Made by a program: the position numbers and the translations under genes. Source: Chaetomium olivaceum (lineage: Eukaryota > Ascomycota > Sordariomycetes > Sordariales > Chaetomiaceae). Taken from it: a stretch of DNA of 64,000 nucleotides. The stretch spans positions 1 to 64,000 of the forward strand of contig JAYWVB010000069.1 of assembly GCA_039881045.1 (NCBI GenBank), read 5' to 3'. Shown here in pieces: positions 22,926 to 35,100 of the stretch (position 1 is its first letter; each line of letters opens with the position of its first letter). The notes under the pieces were generated by a model, which made no database searches, had not been told where the DNA came from, and saw only the letters and a program-made list of their open reading frames with translations.

Positions 22926-25900
22926 TTATAGTAAAGATATATTAACAGGGAATATATTATAACTGTATAATATACAAGGTATTAAAACTATTAAAGCGAA
23001 CAGTATAGGTAATAAAACTGTTCAACAGAAAGCCATCAATTGATCAAAACGTATTCTAGGGAAAGAAGCTCTTACTCATATAAAAATGAATATCAAGATC
23101 GAACTTTTTAACCCTAGACTTAATCCATAAAATAATCCATCTACAATAGAATTTTTTAAAAAATACTCTGTATAAATATAATAATATTTTCAGTATAAAT
23201 TGAAATCTTCTACAAAGATTGGGTTATAAATAATAATAAAATGAATACAATCAAATATATTTATATTAAATATCTCTAAATTATTAATCAATAAATAACC
23301 ACCTAAAAACAAAATACTTGTAAGTATACACATTAAAACTATACTTCCGTATTCAGCTAAGAAAAAGAATACAAAAACTACTGCAGCATGTTCTGTCATA
23401 AAACCACTAACAAGTTCTGACTCCATTTTTATTAAAAATATATACTTTATTTCTTATTTACTTTAAAACGATATATTTTATTGTAAACAAGACCTGAATT
23501 TAAATATTTACCTACTGTTACCCTAGATATATTTAAGTGTTGAGCTAATTTTGCATTATTTTTAAACTTAGATATTAAATTATCATTTAAATTATAAATA
23601 CCCATACCATAAGGGTGTTTACTCATTTTACTACTTATAACCTCTTTAGTCGCTTCACTATGTTTTTTACCAAACATTGGATTTAGTTCTCCAGGTTTAC
23701 TTATTAATTTACTAGCTTGCGCACGCATCAATAGTATGTGATTTACCGTACATAGGGTGATTAGATTTATCTTCAAACCTTTTTAACATCTTTAACTTTG
23801 CTTCGTCTGTATGTTTATAACCAAGAAGACTTGTAGCCGTTTTCATGAAATTATACAAATTATCAAAGGGATATTTCTCAATGTAACTTGTTTCTAAGTC
23901 AGTTAAAGCCTTATGACTAACTATTTTATTATCATATGTAAAATATTCAAATACACAAAAATTAAAGTTATTTAGTCCATATTTTAACATAGCATTTTGT
24001 AATGCTGTATTAGACTTTTTATTAGAAAGATGTTCAATAAGTCTTATATATAAATCTTTAGCGCTACCTACGTATCGTTTACTTTTGACAGTATTAAGAA
24101 AACAATAAATACCCCCTTTATTCTTTAATAATTCACGGTAAGATAGAACAATATCATTATTATCTAATCAATGGATTACATCCATTGGTGAAGGTAGTGA
24201 TGATGGTAAACATGACGTGTGCTACGAAGTAAGCAGTAATTTCCATCCCCTTTTTAAAAAAAAAAAAAAAAAAAGGGGATTGGTCAAATGTGCATATTTT
24301 ACTCTAGATACTTTATATATAAAAGGTCTTAACTTTGGGTATGTATATATTATACCTGTGCTCACGCACAGGATTGGACTATATCTTATTAAACACAATA
24401 TGTTTAATGACCGCGTTTAGTCTCTGAGGATCCTACTTGTATAAATAATACTTTGGTTTCCTGCTGATTGTCCAATGCTTCGCATTGGAGTTTCCAGCAT
24501 ACAGCGGTCTTTAACGAGACCAAGTCCAATTATGAATTAGTGTTTAGCCTCGGCCAAATCAAAAGGAGCTCTATTAGTTTCAGCTACAGATCCTATAAAA
24601 AATATAATAAATATAGGTAATAAAGGTAGTACATATCAAATAGCTCTTTGAGACTCTGTGTTTACAGTAAGATTCAAGTTACCAGTTAACATAATAACTA
24701 AAAGTATAGCTGAACTTAATACCAGTTCATAACTAATCAATTGAGCTGTACTTCTTAAGGAACCTAAAAAAGCATATTTACTATTAGCACTTCCAGGGTT
24801 GTTATCTTAATATGTTTAATATTAAATCCATATTTCACAATATGGCTCAGACTACGTTATAATCTATAATATCTACTTTTTATCTTAATTAAAAGTACCT
24901 CTAAATATTTATTTATGGTAGGATAAAAATCTTAAACCATATAATACCAGGCAAATAATTTTGAAGATATTTGTAGTATAGATCCCGAATACTCATGGCA
25001 GCAAATTTATATCTGCTAGTCGTTGAACGTTCCAAGATTTACATCTTGGCTTCGCTTCAAATAAACTTAATATAAGTTTTTCTTGAAATTCATACGGTTT
25101 ATCGTTAATTACTTACGTAATTAAGGGGCTTATTTTTATAAAATGTTCAGTAAAGGACCGGCCTCTAATCTTTGGGAATAAGACAAAAAAAATCTTTTAC
25201 TACGAAGTACGAAGTACGAAGTACTACGAAGTAGTACTACTACGCAGTGCGTGCGTACGAAGCACTCGTGATCCCAAATACGCAGAGACATAAGGTGCGT
25301 TACTAAAATTCAATATAATTAAAGTCTTTATATTACATACTAATTTGTTTATATTTGTATTCTATAAGATAAATTCCAGCTTTGGTTCCTCATTCTTTAA
25401 GGAACTTAGCTTTCAATATCTTATCAGTATAATTAAAACAAGAGTCTTTTATTAAGTTTCGATCGAAGGGTATCACAGGCGCAACTCTATCTTTAAAAAT
25501 TTCTTGGATATACTCTTCGCTATTCATATTACTATTGTTGTTATTATTATGATGTTGGTTAGTGTGAATAAAACATCTAGATAGATTCGGATATTTTGAT
25601 ATTTTGATATGAAAGTTTAAAACAAATTTTGACTTGGATTTGTGAGATAAATAATCTTGAGTATTATTAGTATGTAAATTAAAGACTGGAAGAAAAAACC
25701 CCGCTAATAGTATACCATACGTAGCTAAAGAAGATACAGCCAACATATAGTATATTCCTAGACTGAAATCATTAACTGTTAACCCAGGCCCATATGGAAT
25801 TACTGCATAACCTAAAAGGGCAAAAATTAATGTAATTACAGGACCTAAAAAGAATAATACTATGTTAGCTTGCGTAGGTGCTACATATTCTTTTAATAAA

Positions 25901-28900
25901 AGTTTTAACGCATCCGCAACATGTCTTATTAATTTGATAGAAATTTATTTAAATACCTATCATTCCATCTCTTACGAGATGGTTTAGACTATATCATCAT
26001 TTACCTTTTTTCTTGTAATTAGACTAGGTAAATGTAAACGTGTAGTCGTTGAGGACCATTACAATATAATATTTTTCTTTAAAGGTCTAATCTTTAAAAT
26101 TATATTATAACGTTTCCTGCTGATTGTCCTTATCGTTTTGTTTTTAATAAGATGCTTTTACGTATAAGGGTTTTCCAGCATATAGTTAAATTTGCATAAA
26201 ACAGGGATTTTATTTCCTCTTGCCTACTACACCTAAGGTGGTAGTGGCAGTTAAACACTAGAAAAAATAAGTATTTAGAAATAAATCGCTATATTATGGC
26301 ACTTGCTTAAATTTAAATCGAATAAAAAGATGATTTTTTTTATTTATCAATCCCTAGCTGGTTACACAGAGATGAAGGCGTCGTACGAAATACTGTAGGC
26401 GGAAAGTTTACCCACCATCCCAAACCCCTGACCGCCTAAGATCGACTCGGCCACTCTCCATCTCTAAATTTTCATTATAACCGTCACATAATATCATAAT
26501 ATATCATCATGATTATTTCTATTTTTTCACTTCACTTACCTCATCCCTCAGCCCAGCTTCGCTCGGATTAGGAAAAGTAAAAAAGTATAATTCGTTATAA
26601 GGAATATAGGTATTAAGTTTTTTAGTAAGAGTTTTATGGCTAATTTTTAAGGCTTTAGTAGCTTCTAATCTAGACTTGAAAGGTTGATTATTGTCTAATA
26701 AAGTAAATTCACCATTACTTTTCTTATATACCCATATTTCTGTGGTGGTGTTACTAATCACTGTGATATCTTTGTTTTTAAGCTGATCACGCATTTCATT
26801 ATCTATTTCGTGAGAAAATAAATAAATAAGTCTACCGCCTTGTTTAGTAGGAAGTTCTGTGTCTAAATGTTTAGCAATAGTAGTATATTTCATATCAAAA
26901 AAGTTTCCTGCCTCTTTTAGGGTATTGAAAAATGAGTTGTTAATTAACTCTAAAGTATTGGCACAATATGCTCATACCTTGACTTTTCCAGGTGTACTGT
27001 CAGATAGATATAATGCAAGTAAACTTTCTAACCCTTCACGATTCAAAGGATTACTAAATAAATAATACCCGTTATACCCTCTACCTTTTCAACTATCCAT
27101 AAAATATCTCACTACATTATGTGATGTATTTAAAAATTTAGCTGCTAAACCTCTAGAATCAAAAGGTTCGTTATTAACTAACTCTACTTCATTATTAAAA
27201 ATAGTGTAAACCCAAACTTTTTTGGATTTGTTTGAACTAATGTTAAAATTATCTAAGGATTCAGAAACTAGTTGAAAGGATGACTCAAAGTCTACTAAAG
27301 GCTCAGAATAGAATAATAAACCTTCAGAAGGAACATTAGAATCTAAATATAGAGCCAAAGTTGAACGAGCTATTTTTGTCATTTCACTTGCTTTATTTAA
27401 ACTAGAATATTTATCAAAAACAGGGTCTATATGTGAAGGGGATAACTTAATATATAAATACCAACACCCTTATAAATACTTTTTTTGTCTTTAGAAAATA
27501 TACTATTGCTTAACTTAATTTCTTTTAATTTACTAGTTAAAGTTTCGTATATAGCTGTATCACTTAATTTAGAACTAAAAGTAGTATTCAACAAAGGAAG
27601 ATATTTTTGAAGATAGTAATTCTCTCTAAGACCTAAATCTTGTTTTTCACAAAACTCAACAATACTTACCGTAAAGTTATCTCACCCTACTAAATTACCA
27701 AAAACATGGAACTTATCGGATAATTTATGATTAATATGAGATCTAAATCTATATACAAACTGAGTAGTTCTACCTATATAAAAAACATTAGGATCGTGCT
27801 TATACTGAAATAAATAGATACCCCCTCCTTTATCTTTTAACTGGCTAAAGAATTGCGCTCTTAAGGATACATCTAAAATATTTGAAACCGAAAGTACAAC
27901 TTTATCAGTAAAAGGTTTAGCAGGAGCCAATCTATCAGTATAAAGATCTTTAACAGCATCTACATTTAAATCAAGCCTTTCGGCAACTGTAGAATAGAAA
28001 CGTACACATTGTTTTAATACAAAAACATTACTAGCGACACGCTTACTACTAAAACCGATTGGTAGATTAGCAACAACCATCCGAATTTGAAAAAGATGAA
28101 AAATATGAACAAAACTGGAATTATAATAAAACTGCAATAAAAAAGAAACTACTCTAATTAAACCGCAAAAAAATCTTTTTATTCTATTAATGTTGTTAAA
28201 TACAAATGCTTGAAGAAGTCCAAGGTACGCTTCTCCCCTTTTAACCATTTATTTTAAAATAATACAGGTAAAGTTAGGGGCCTTCTCCCTAAATAATCTG
28301 AAGATTATCCATTTAACGGAGTTATCTTATATAATAGTGTAATTTACACTTACCTCTCTGCTTCATGCCAGGGTAAATAAAATATAAAAATAATACTCCT
28401 GTATTCTTTCGAATAGGGCCTGACTATATCTTAAATAAATAATTATTAAAATTATTTACCAACCACCGTTTAGTCGATGAACTGCACACCCTTACCCTTA
28501 ATACTGGGCAGTTAGTGCTTGGCTGCGGATAGCCTATTTCCTTTCGTGCATCAATTTTGATTTTACCATACCACGAGTCATTAATCGTGCCACAAATCAT
28601 GTTACCATATTTGTTTGGTTAAAATTGCTTTAAGGTGTTCCCGCAATTTGACGGTTTATGTTAGACGTTACTCTAACCGAGGCCAAATAAAGATTCTTAC
28701 TCTTTACTCTTTGATATTATTTACTATTTTTTTTAACGTACTATAAAAGTAATATCCTTTATAGTTTTTATCAGAATTTAAATATTTACTTATAGTTTTA
28801 TTACTTATATTTAAATCTTTAGAAGCTGAATATTTAGAATTATAAGTCGGTTTATTGCTATTTATCAATATAAGTTCACCACCTACAATTTTATAAACTC

Positions 28901-31766
28901 AAATAGGTGTAGTTTCGTTAGTTACTTTATTAACACTTTTTAATGATTCATCCCCCCCTATGGGGGGTGATGTTAATTCTTTACTAAATACTAAGATTCA
29001 TCTACTCTTTTTATTAGTAGCTAATTTTGTATCTAAATGCTTTAATAAAGATCTATAATCTACATTAAAGTAATCTGCAGCTTTTTGCATACTACTAAAT
29101 GAATCTATTAATTCTAATGTTAAAGTATCATAAACTCATACGTTTAGGTTATTAAATTTTCTTAATGAATGTGTATCCATTAATTTTTTTTAAATCTAAA
29201 TTATTCAACGCGTAGCGCGTAGCGCGTAGCGCGTAGCGCAGCACTGAATAAATAATTACCTTTTAACCCTCCTGTAGTTCATTTATCTAAATGATTATAC
29301 TAGTATGGTGAATATCTAAAGCTTTAGCTACTGTACCCACAGGGCCACCCGTAGTTTTAGTAACAGCACCATTAGCTTCTATGAAGTAAACTCATACTTT
29401 TTTAGCTATATTACGATCTAACTCTAATCCTTGAGTTATGTCACTTATTAATTTTTCTGACATTTCAATATCTTCTACTAAATTAGTTAAAAATAAATTC
29501 CCTCTATAAGGTACATGAGTATTCAAATAAATACTTATTGTTTCTCTACTTACACCTAAATATTGAGATAATTTATTAATACTAGTAAATTTATGAATAA
29601 TATTAGGACTAAGTTTACCGTTAATATAACTATAAAGATAAATAGACACACCTTCAAATTTATTGTCTAAATTTAATTCAGACTGTCTAAGTTTTAATAT
29701 TTCTGCTGCTGCCTGCCTGTACGTAGTACGTAGTACGTAGTACGTAGTACGTAGTACGTAGTACGTAGTACGTAGTACGTAGTACTACTACGCAGTCCGT
29801 GCGTACGAAGTATGGATGGATGCTCAGCCCACAATGAATCATAAGTTTGAGTTTCACTCATGTTACTTATAAATATTGTATTTAATAAAGGTAAATATTT
29901 TTGTAAATAATAATTTTCTTTTTCTTGATGCATATCTAATCCACATATCTCAATAATTGAAAAATTAAATTTATCTCATCCCATTGCATTAGCAAATACA
30001 TGGAATCTATCCTTTAAATTAATATTAAGAGGAGCTTTAAATCTTTTATGAAAATCTTTAGCTCTTCCTATATAATAAATATTTGGATCAGTTTTGTAAA
30101 AAAACATATAAATTCCTCCTTTACTTTTAGATCTTTAAAAAATGTATTCATAGCATCTGAAGAGTTTAAATCTTCACATACACTTATAATATTATCTTTA
30201 AAAGGTATTACAGGAGCTTTTCTATTTAAATACAAATCACTAATAAATTTTTCTTTATTAGGCTGCTTACGAAGTTATGCATGAGAAGAATATGATCATC
30301 CCTTTTAAAAAAAAAAAAAAAAAGGGAGGAATGTTTTGATAATAACCTACAACATTAGGTAGGCCATATATTAATATCTCTTGTTATTATACTATCTCTT
30401 GTTATTATACTATCTCTTTGCCCACCACCTTCCCTCTCGCGAAATATGCTGCTTACGAAGTTATGCAGCACCTCCATTAAAAACAAATTAAAGTTTTTTG
30501 AAAAAACCCTAAAAAACATAAATCCTATACTTCATAAAAAAAATCGAGATCAGTAATTAATCTAATTTTTTACCCTTTGGCCTAGGCCCTCCTTCCGCGA
30601 AGCTATGGGGGACCTAGTCCTGGGCCGGAAGGCTAAAAAAAATAAGAATTTTTATATGATTCACCCGTATCTAAATACTTATCTATAATTTTAGTGCTTA
30701 CTTCGTAGCACTAACCTTTAAGAATTTAGAGGCTGTTCATTTAGATTTAAAAGGTTGGTTTTCTAATAAAATAAATTTATCGTTCAATTTATTATAAACT
30801 CATACGCCTTCTTTAGTTTCCATGGCACACTGCTTTAGCAGTGATTCTTTAGACTCTGCTCCACTAAAAAAATACATTCCTTTAAATACAGAAAAAGAAT
30901 CTAAATATTTATTTATAGTCATATCACTAATTTTTAGTTCTTTAGCTACTTCAGTTATAGTATTAAACGGTTTATTATTCAACAACTCTAAAGTTAATTC
31001 ACTATCAATCCAAATTTCACGATAAACTCAAATAGTTTTTCTATAATTACTATTTACTAATTCTTTAAACTCTGAATTTAATAATTTGGTATCTTCTACT
31101 TTTACACTAAAAAATAATAATCATCCCTTTAAAAAAAAAAAAAAGGGATGAATTATTTGTTGCAGCTTACGAAGTTATGCAGCTTACGAAGTTATGCAGC
31201 ACTAAATCTTTTTTTATAGTATGATTAGATATATTTAAAACTTTATTTATTTGATTAATCGAACTAAACGGCTTATCATATATAAAACTAAATTATTCTC
31301 GGATTTTTTATATACTCAAATAGTGTCAGATTTTTGAGTACGCATAATTAAATCTGAAAGCTTACTAAAAAAATTCCTTTTTTGTTGTAGTGCTACGAAG
31401 TAAGCACTAAAATATCCTCACAAGTAATTAAAACGGGGTGAGTAAAAGGTATAACAGGAGCAATTCTACTGTCTAATAGACTATCTAAAATATTTTTATT
31501 ATTTGAGAAATAATTTGAAGTATGAAATTTACGAATAAGTAAAGGATTAGTATAATTTATAAGAGAATAATTAATATATGATCTAGTATGTTGTATGGTG
31601 CTTCGCACAGCGCGTTGTTTTGACCTATTTGGTTTGGACCTAATCTTCTTTGCATACTTGCCATAGTTTTTCTTTCTGCAATTGTTACATAAGCAATACC
31701 AACTAAGGCTGGAACTAATACCAAAACAACTTCAATTAATGAAATGATCGTAAGAGAATAATACAT
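22926..31766 (-). CDS. nad1: NADH dehydrogenase subunit 1 (left copy, 5 exons)
   Basis: Mirror of 32152-40992. Exons: 31623-31766, 28204-28227, 25698-25917, 24546-24793, 22926-23423. Exon 3 is 3 nt longer than in the right arm (one extra Tyr codon, giving GIYYML), so the product would be 377 aa here and 376 aa there. Introns are 28228-31622, 25918-28203, 24794-25697 and 23424-24545. Confidence 0.92.
23447..24185 (-). pseudogene. GIY-YIG ORF of nad1 intron 4, frameshifted (left copy)
   Basis: Mirror of 39733-40471; the same small GC-rich insertion breaks the frame in this arm near 23725. Confidence 0.78.
24245..24280. repeat. Poly-A-core palindrome in nad1 intron 4 (left copy)
   Basis: ATCCCC followed by T5, a long A run and GGGGAT. 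Mirror of 39638-39673. Confidence 0.7.
25199..25270. repeat. TACGAAG-core repeat cluster in nad1 intron 3 (left copy)
   Basis: Tandem TACGAAG units followed by a GC-rich segment ending GTGCGTACGAAG. Mirror of 38650-38720. Confidence 0.8.
25333..25697 (-). pseudogene. Truncated GIY-YIG ORF of nad1 intron 3 (left copy)
   Basis: Mirror of 38221-38585. Ends a few residues after the GIY motif. Confidence 0.75.
26519..28203 (-). pseudogene. GIY-YIG ORF of nad1 intron 2, frameshifted in left arm
   Basis: Mirror of 35718-37409. A 1-nt indel near 27450 (a TA-rich run) breaks the frame in this arm only. Confidence 0.8.
29208..29242. repeat. 8-nt GC-rich tandem repeat (left copy)
   Basis: Four copies of GCGTAGCG in nad1 intron 1; mirror of 34678-34714. 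Confidence 0.85.
29719..29812. repeat. 7-nt tandem repeat with GC-rich tail (left copy)
   Basis: About nine copies of ACGTAGT followed by a GC-rich segment ending in GTGCGTACGAAG. Mirror of 34109-34202. Confidence 0.9.
30296..30328. repeat. Poly-A-core palindrome in nad1 intron 1 (left copy)
   Basis: TCATCCC, T run, A run, GGGA. Mirror of 33594-33625. Confidence 0.65.
30572..30635. repeat. GC-rich cluster in nad1 intron 1 (left copy)
   Basis: About 60% GC with nested inverted repeats (GGCCTAGG, CCTTCCG/CGGAAGG). Mirror of 33288-33350. Confidence 0.7.
31121..31151. repeat. Poly-A-core palindrome in nad1 intron 1 (left copy 2)
   Basis: TCATCCCTTT, A run, GGGATGA. Mirror of 32770-32800. Confidence 0.65.
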
Positions 31767-32151
31767 AGAAAATTTTAAATAAAAAATAAAAGGGAAAAGT
31801 GGAGTGTAGAGTAAAAAGAGATTAGCTTAATAATTCTTGTGCTAGCAGGCCCTGCCTACTCTCACAGCCTTATTTAGCCCACTCAACTTCTTAAGATATA
31901 TACCCATCCTTAAAAATTAGTAAAAGTTTTGAGTTAAACCAGACCAGGTTAATCTCAAAACTTTTATATACCTGGTGGTTTAAGCTCAAAACTTTTACTA
32001 ATTTTAAGGATGGGTATATATTCTTAAGAAGTTGAGTGGGCTAAATAAGGCTGTGAGAGTAGGCAGGGCCTGCTAGCACAAGAATTATTAAGCTAATCTC
32101 TTTTTACTCTACACTCCACTTTTCCCTTTTATTTTTTATTTAAAATTTTCT
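31767..32151. other. Centre of the palindrome, non-coding
   Basis: The two divergent nad1 copies start 385 nt apart. This spacer is almost wholly self-complementary and holds no gene. Any promoter for the two nad1 copies would have to be duplicated here, but I cannot point to a specific promoter motif. Confidence 0.8.
31921..31997. repeat. Nested hairpin at the fold-back centre
   Basis: A 13-nt word, TAAAAGTTTTGAG, stands at 31921-31933. Its reverse complement is present twice, at 31954-31966 and at 31985-31997. Between them, TTAAACCAGACCAGGT (31934-31949) and ACCTGGTGGTTTAA (31970-31983) form an imperfect inverted repeat. The left-side word and its first complement make a 13-bp stem with a 20-nt loop. 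Confidence 0.9.
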
Positions 32152-35100
32152 ATGTATTATTCTCTTACGATCATTTCATTAATTGAAGTTGTTTTGGTAT
32201 TAGTTCCAGCCTTAGTTGGTATTGCTTATGTAACAATTGCAGAAAGAAAAACTATGGCAAGTATGCAAAGAAGATTAGGTCCAAACCAAATAGGTCAAAA
32301 CAACGCGCTGTGCGAAGCACCATACAACATACTAGATCATATATTAATTATTCTCTTATAAATTATACTAATCCTTTACTTATTCGTAAATTTCATACTT
32401 CAAATTATTATTTCTCAAATAATAAAAATATTTTAGATAGTCTATTAGACAGTAGAATTGCTCCTGTTATACCTTTTACTCACCCCGTTTTAATTACTTG
32501 TGAGGATATTTTAGTGCTTACTTCGTAGCACTAACAACAAAAAAGGAATTTTTTAGTAAGCTTTCAGATTTAATTATGCGTACTCAAAAATCTGACACTA
32601 TTTGAGTATATAAAAAATCCGAGAATAATTTAGTTTTATTATATGATAAGCCGTTTAGTTCGATTAATCAAATAAATAAAGTTTTAAATATATCTAATCA
32701 TACTATAAAAAAAGATTTAGTGCTGCATAACTTCGTAAGCTGCATAACTTCGTAAGCTGCAACAAAAATTCATCCCTTTTTTTTTTTTTTAAAGGGATGA
32801 TTATTATTTTTATAGTGTAAAAGTAGAAGATACCAAATTATTAAATTCAGAGTTTAAAGAATTAGTAAATAGTAATTATAGAAAAACTATTTGAGTTTAT
32901 CGTGAAATTTGGATTGATAGTGAATTAACTTTAGAGTTGTTGAATAATAAACCGTTTAATACTATAACTGAAGTAGCTAAAGAACTAAAAATTAGTGATA
33001 TGACTATAAATAAATATTTAGATTCTTTTTCTGTATTTAAAGGAATGTATTTTTTTAGTGGAGCAGAGTCTAAAGAATCACTGCTAAAGCAGTGTGCCAT
33101 GGAAACTAAAGAAGGCGTATGAGTTTATAATAAATTGAACGATAAATTTATTTTATTAGAAAACCAACCTTTTAAATCTAAATGAACAGCCTCTAAATTC
33201 TTAAAGGTTAGTGCTACGAAGTAAGCACTAAAATTATAGATAAGTATTTAGATACGGGTGAATCATATAAAAATTCTTATTTTTTTTAGCCTTCCGGCCC
33301 AGGACTAGGTCCCCCATAGCTTCGCGGAAGGAGGGCCTAGGCCAAAGGGTAAAAAATTAGATTAATTACTGATCTCGATTTTTTTTATGAAGTATAGGAT
33401 TTATGTTTTTTAGGGTTTTTTCAAAAAACTTTAATTTGTTTTTAATGGAGGTGCTGCATAACTTCGTAAGCAGCATATTTCGCGAGAGGGAAGGTGGTGG
33501 GCAAAGAGATAGTATAATAACAAGAGATAGTATAATAACAAGAGATATTAATATATGGCCTACCTAATGTTGTAGGTTATTATCAAAACATTCCTCCCTT
33601 TTTTTTTTTTTTTTAAAAGGGATGATCATATTCTTCTCATGCATAACTTCGTAAGCAGCCTAATAAAGAAAAATTTATTAGTGATTTGTATTTAAATAGA
33701 AAAGCTCCTGTAATACCTTTTAAAGATAATATTATAAGTGTATGTGAAGATTTAAACTCTTCAGATGCTATGAATACATTTTTTAAAGATCTAAAAGTAA
33801 AGGAGGAATTTATATGTTTTTTTACAAAACTGATCCAAATATTTATTATATAGGAAGAGCTAAAGATTTTCATAAAAGATTTAAAGCTCCTCTTAATATT
33901 AATTTAAAGGATAGATTCCATGTATTTGCTAATGCAATGGGATGAGATAAATTTAATTTTTCAATTATTGAGATATGTGGATTAGATATGCATCAAGAAA
34001 AAGAAAATTATTATTTACAAAAATATTTACCTTTATTAAATACAATATTTATAAGTAACATGAGTGAAACTCAAACTTATGATTCATTGTGGGCTGAGCA
34101 TCCATCCATACTTCGTACGCACGGACTGCGTAGTAGTACTACGTACTACGTACTACGTACTACGTACTACGTACTACGTACTACGTACTACGTACTACGT
34201 ACAGGCAGGCAGCAGCAGAAATATTAAAACTTAGACAGTCTGAATTAAATTTAGACAATAAATTTGAAGGTGTGTCTATTTATCTTTATAGTTATATTAA
34301 CGGTAAACTTAGTCCTAATATTATTCATAAATTTACTAGTATTAATAAATTATCTCAATATTTAGGTGTAAGTAGAGAAACAATAAGTATTTATTTGAAT
34401 ACTCATGTACCTTATAGAGGGAATTTATTTTTAACTAATTTAGTAGAAGATATTGAAATGTCAGAAAAATTAATAAGTGACATAACTCAAGGATTAGAGT
34501 TAGATCGTAATATAGCTAAAAAAGTATGAGTTTACTTCATAGAAGCTAATGGTGCTGTTACTAAAACTACGGGTGGCCCTGTGGGTACAGTAGCTAAAGC
34601 TTTAGATATTCACCATACTAGTATAATCATTTAGATAAATGAACTACAGGAGGGTTAAAAGGTAATTATTTATTCAGTGCTGCGCTACGCGCTACGCGCT
34701 ACGCGCTACGCGTTGAATAATTTAGATTTAAAAAAAATTAATGGATACACATTCATTAAGAAAATTTAATAACCTAAACGTATGAGTTTATGATACTTTA
34801 ACATTAGAATTAATAGATTCATTTAGTAGTATGCAAAAAGCTGCAGATTACTTTAATGTAGATTATAGATCTTTATTAAAGCATTTAGATACAAAATTAG
34901 CTACTAATAAAAAGAGTAGATGAATCTTAGTATTTAGTAAAGAATTAACATCACCCCCCATAGGGGGGGATGAATCATTAAAAAGTGTTAATAAAGTAAC
35001 TAACGAAACTACACCTATTTGAGTTTATAAAATTGTAGGTGGTGAACTTATATTGATAAATAGCAATAAACCGACTTATAATTCTAAATATTCAGCTTCT

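Larger units (their letters stand above)
28702..31622 (-). pseudogene. GIY-YIG and NUMOD1 remains in nad1 intron 1 (left copy)
   Basis: Mirror of 32296-35217. Same order of broken modules: GIY-YIG relic around 29940-30285 and NUMOD1-like pieces on either side. Confidence 0.7.
1..31949. repeat. Left arm of a near-perfect 32 kb inverted repeat
   Basis: Each stretch checked in this arm is found reverse-complemented in the right arm, with paired coordinates summing to about 63918 near the centre and 63939 near the ends. The slow drift of the sum reflects small indels. The arm still matches at position 1, so the repeat probably continues outside the window. All genes in this arm lie on the minus strand. 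Confidence 0.98.
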
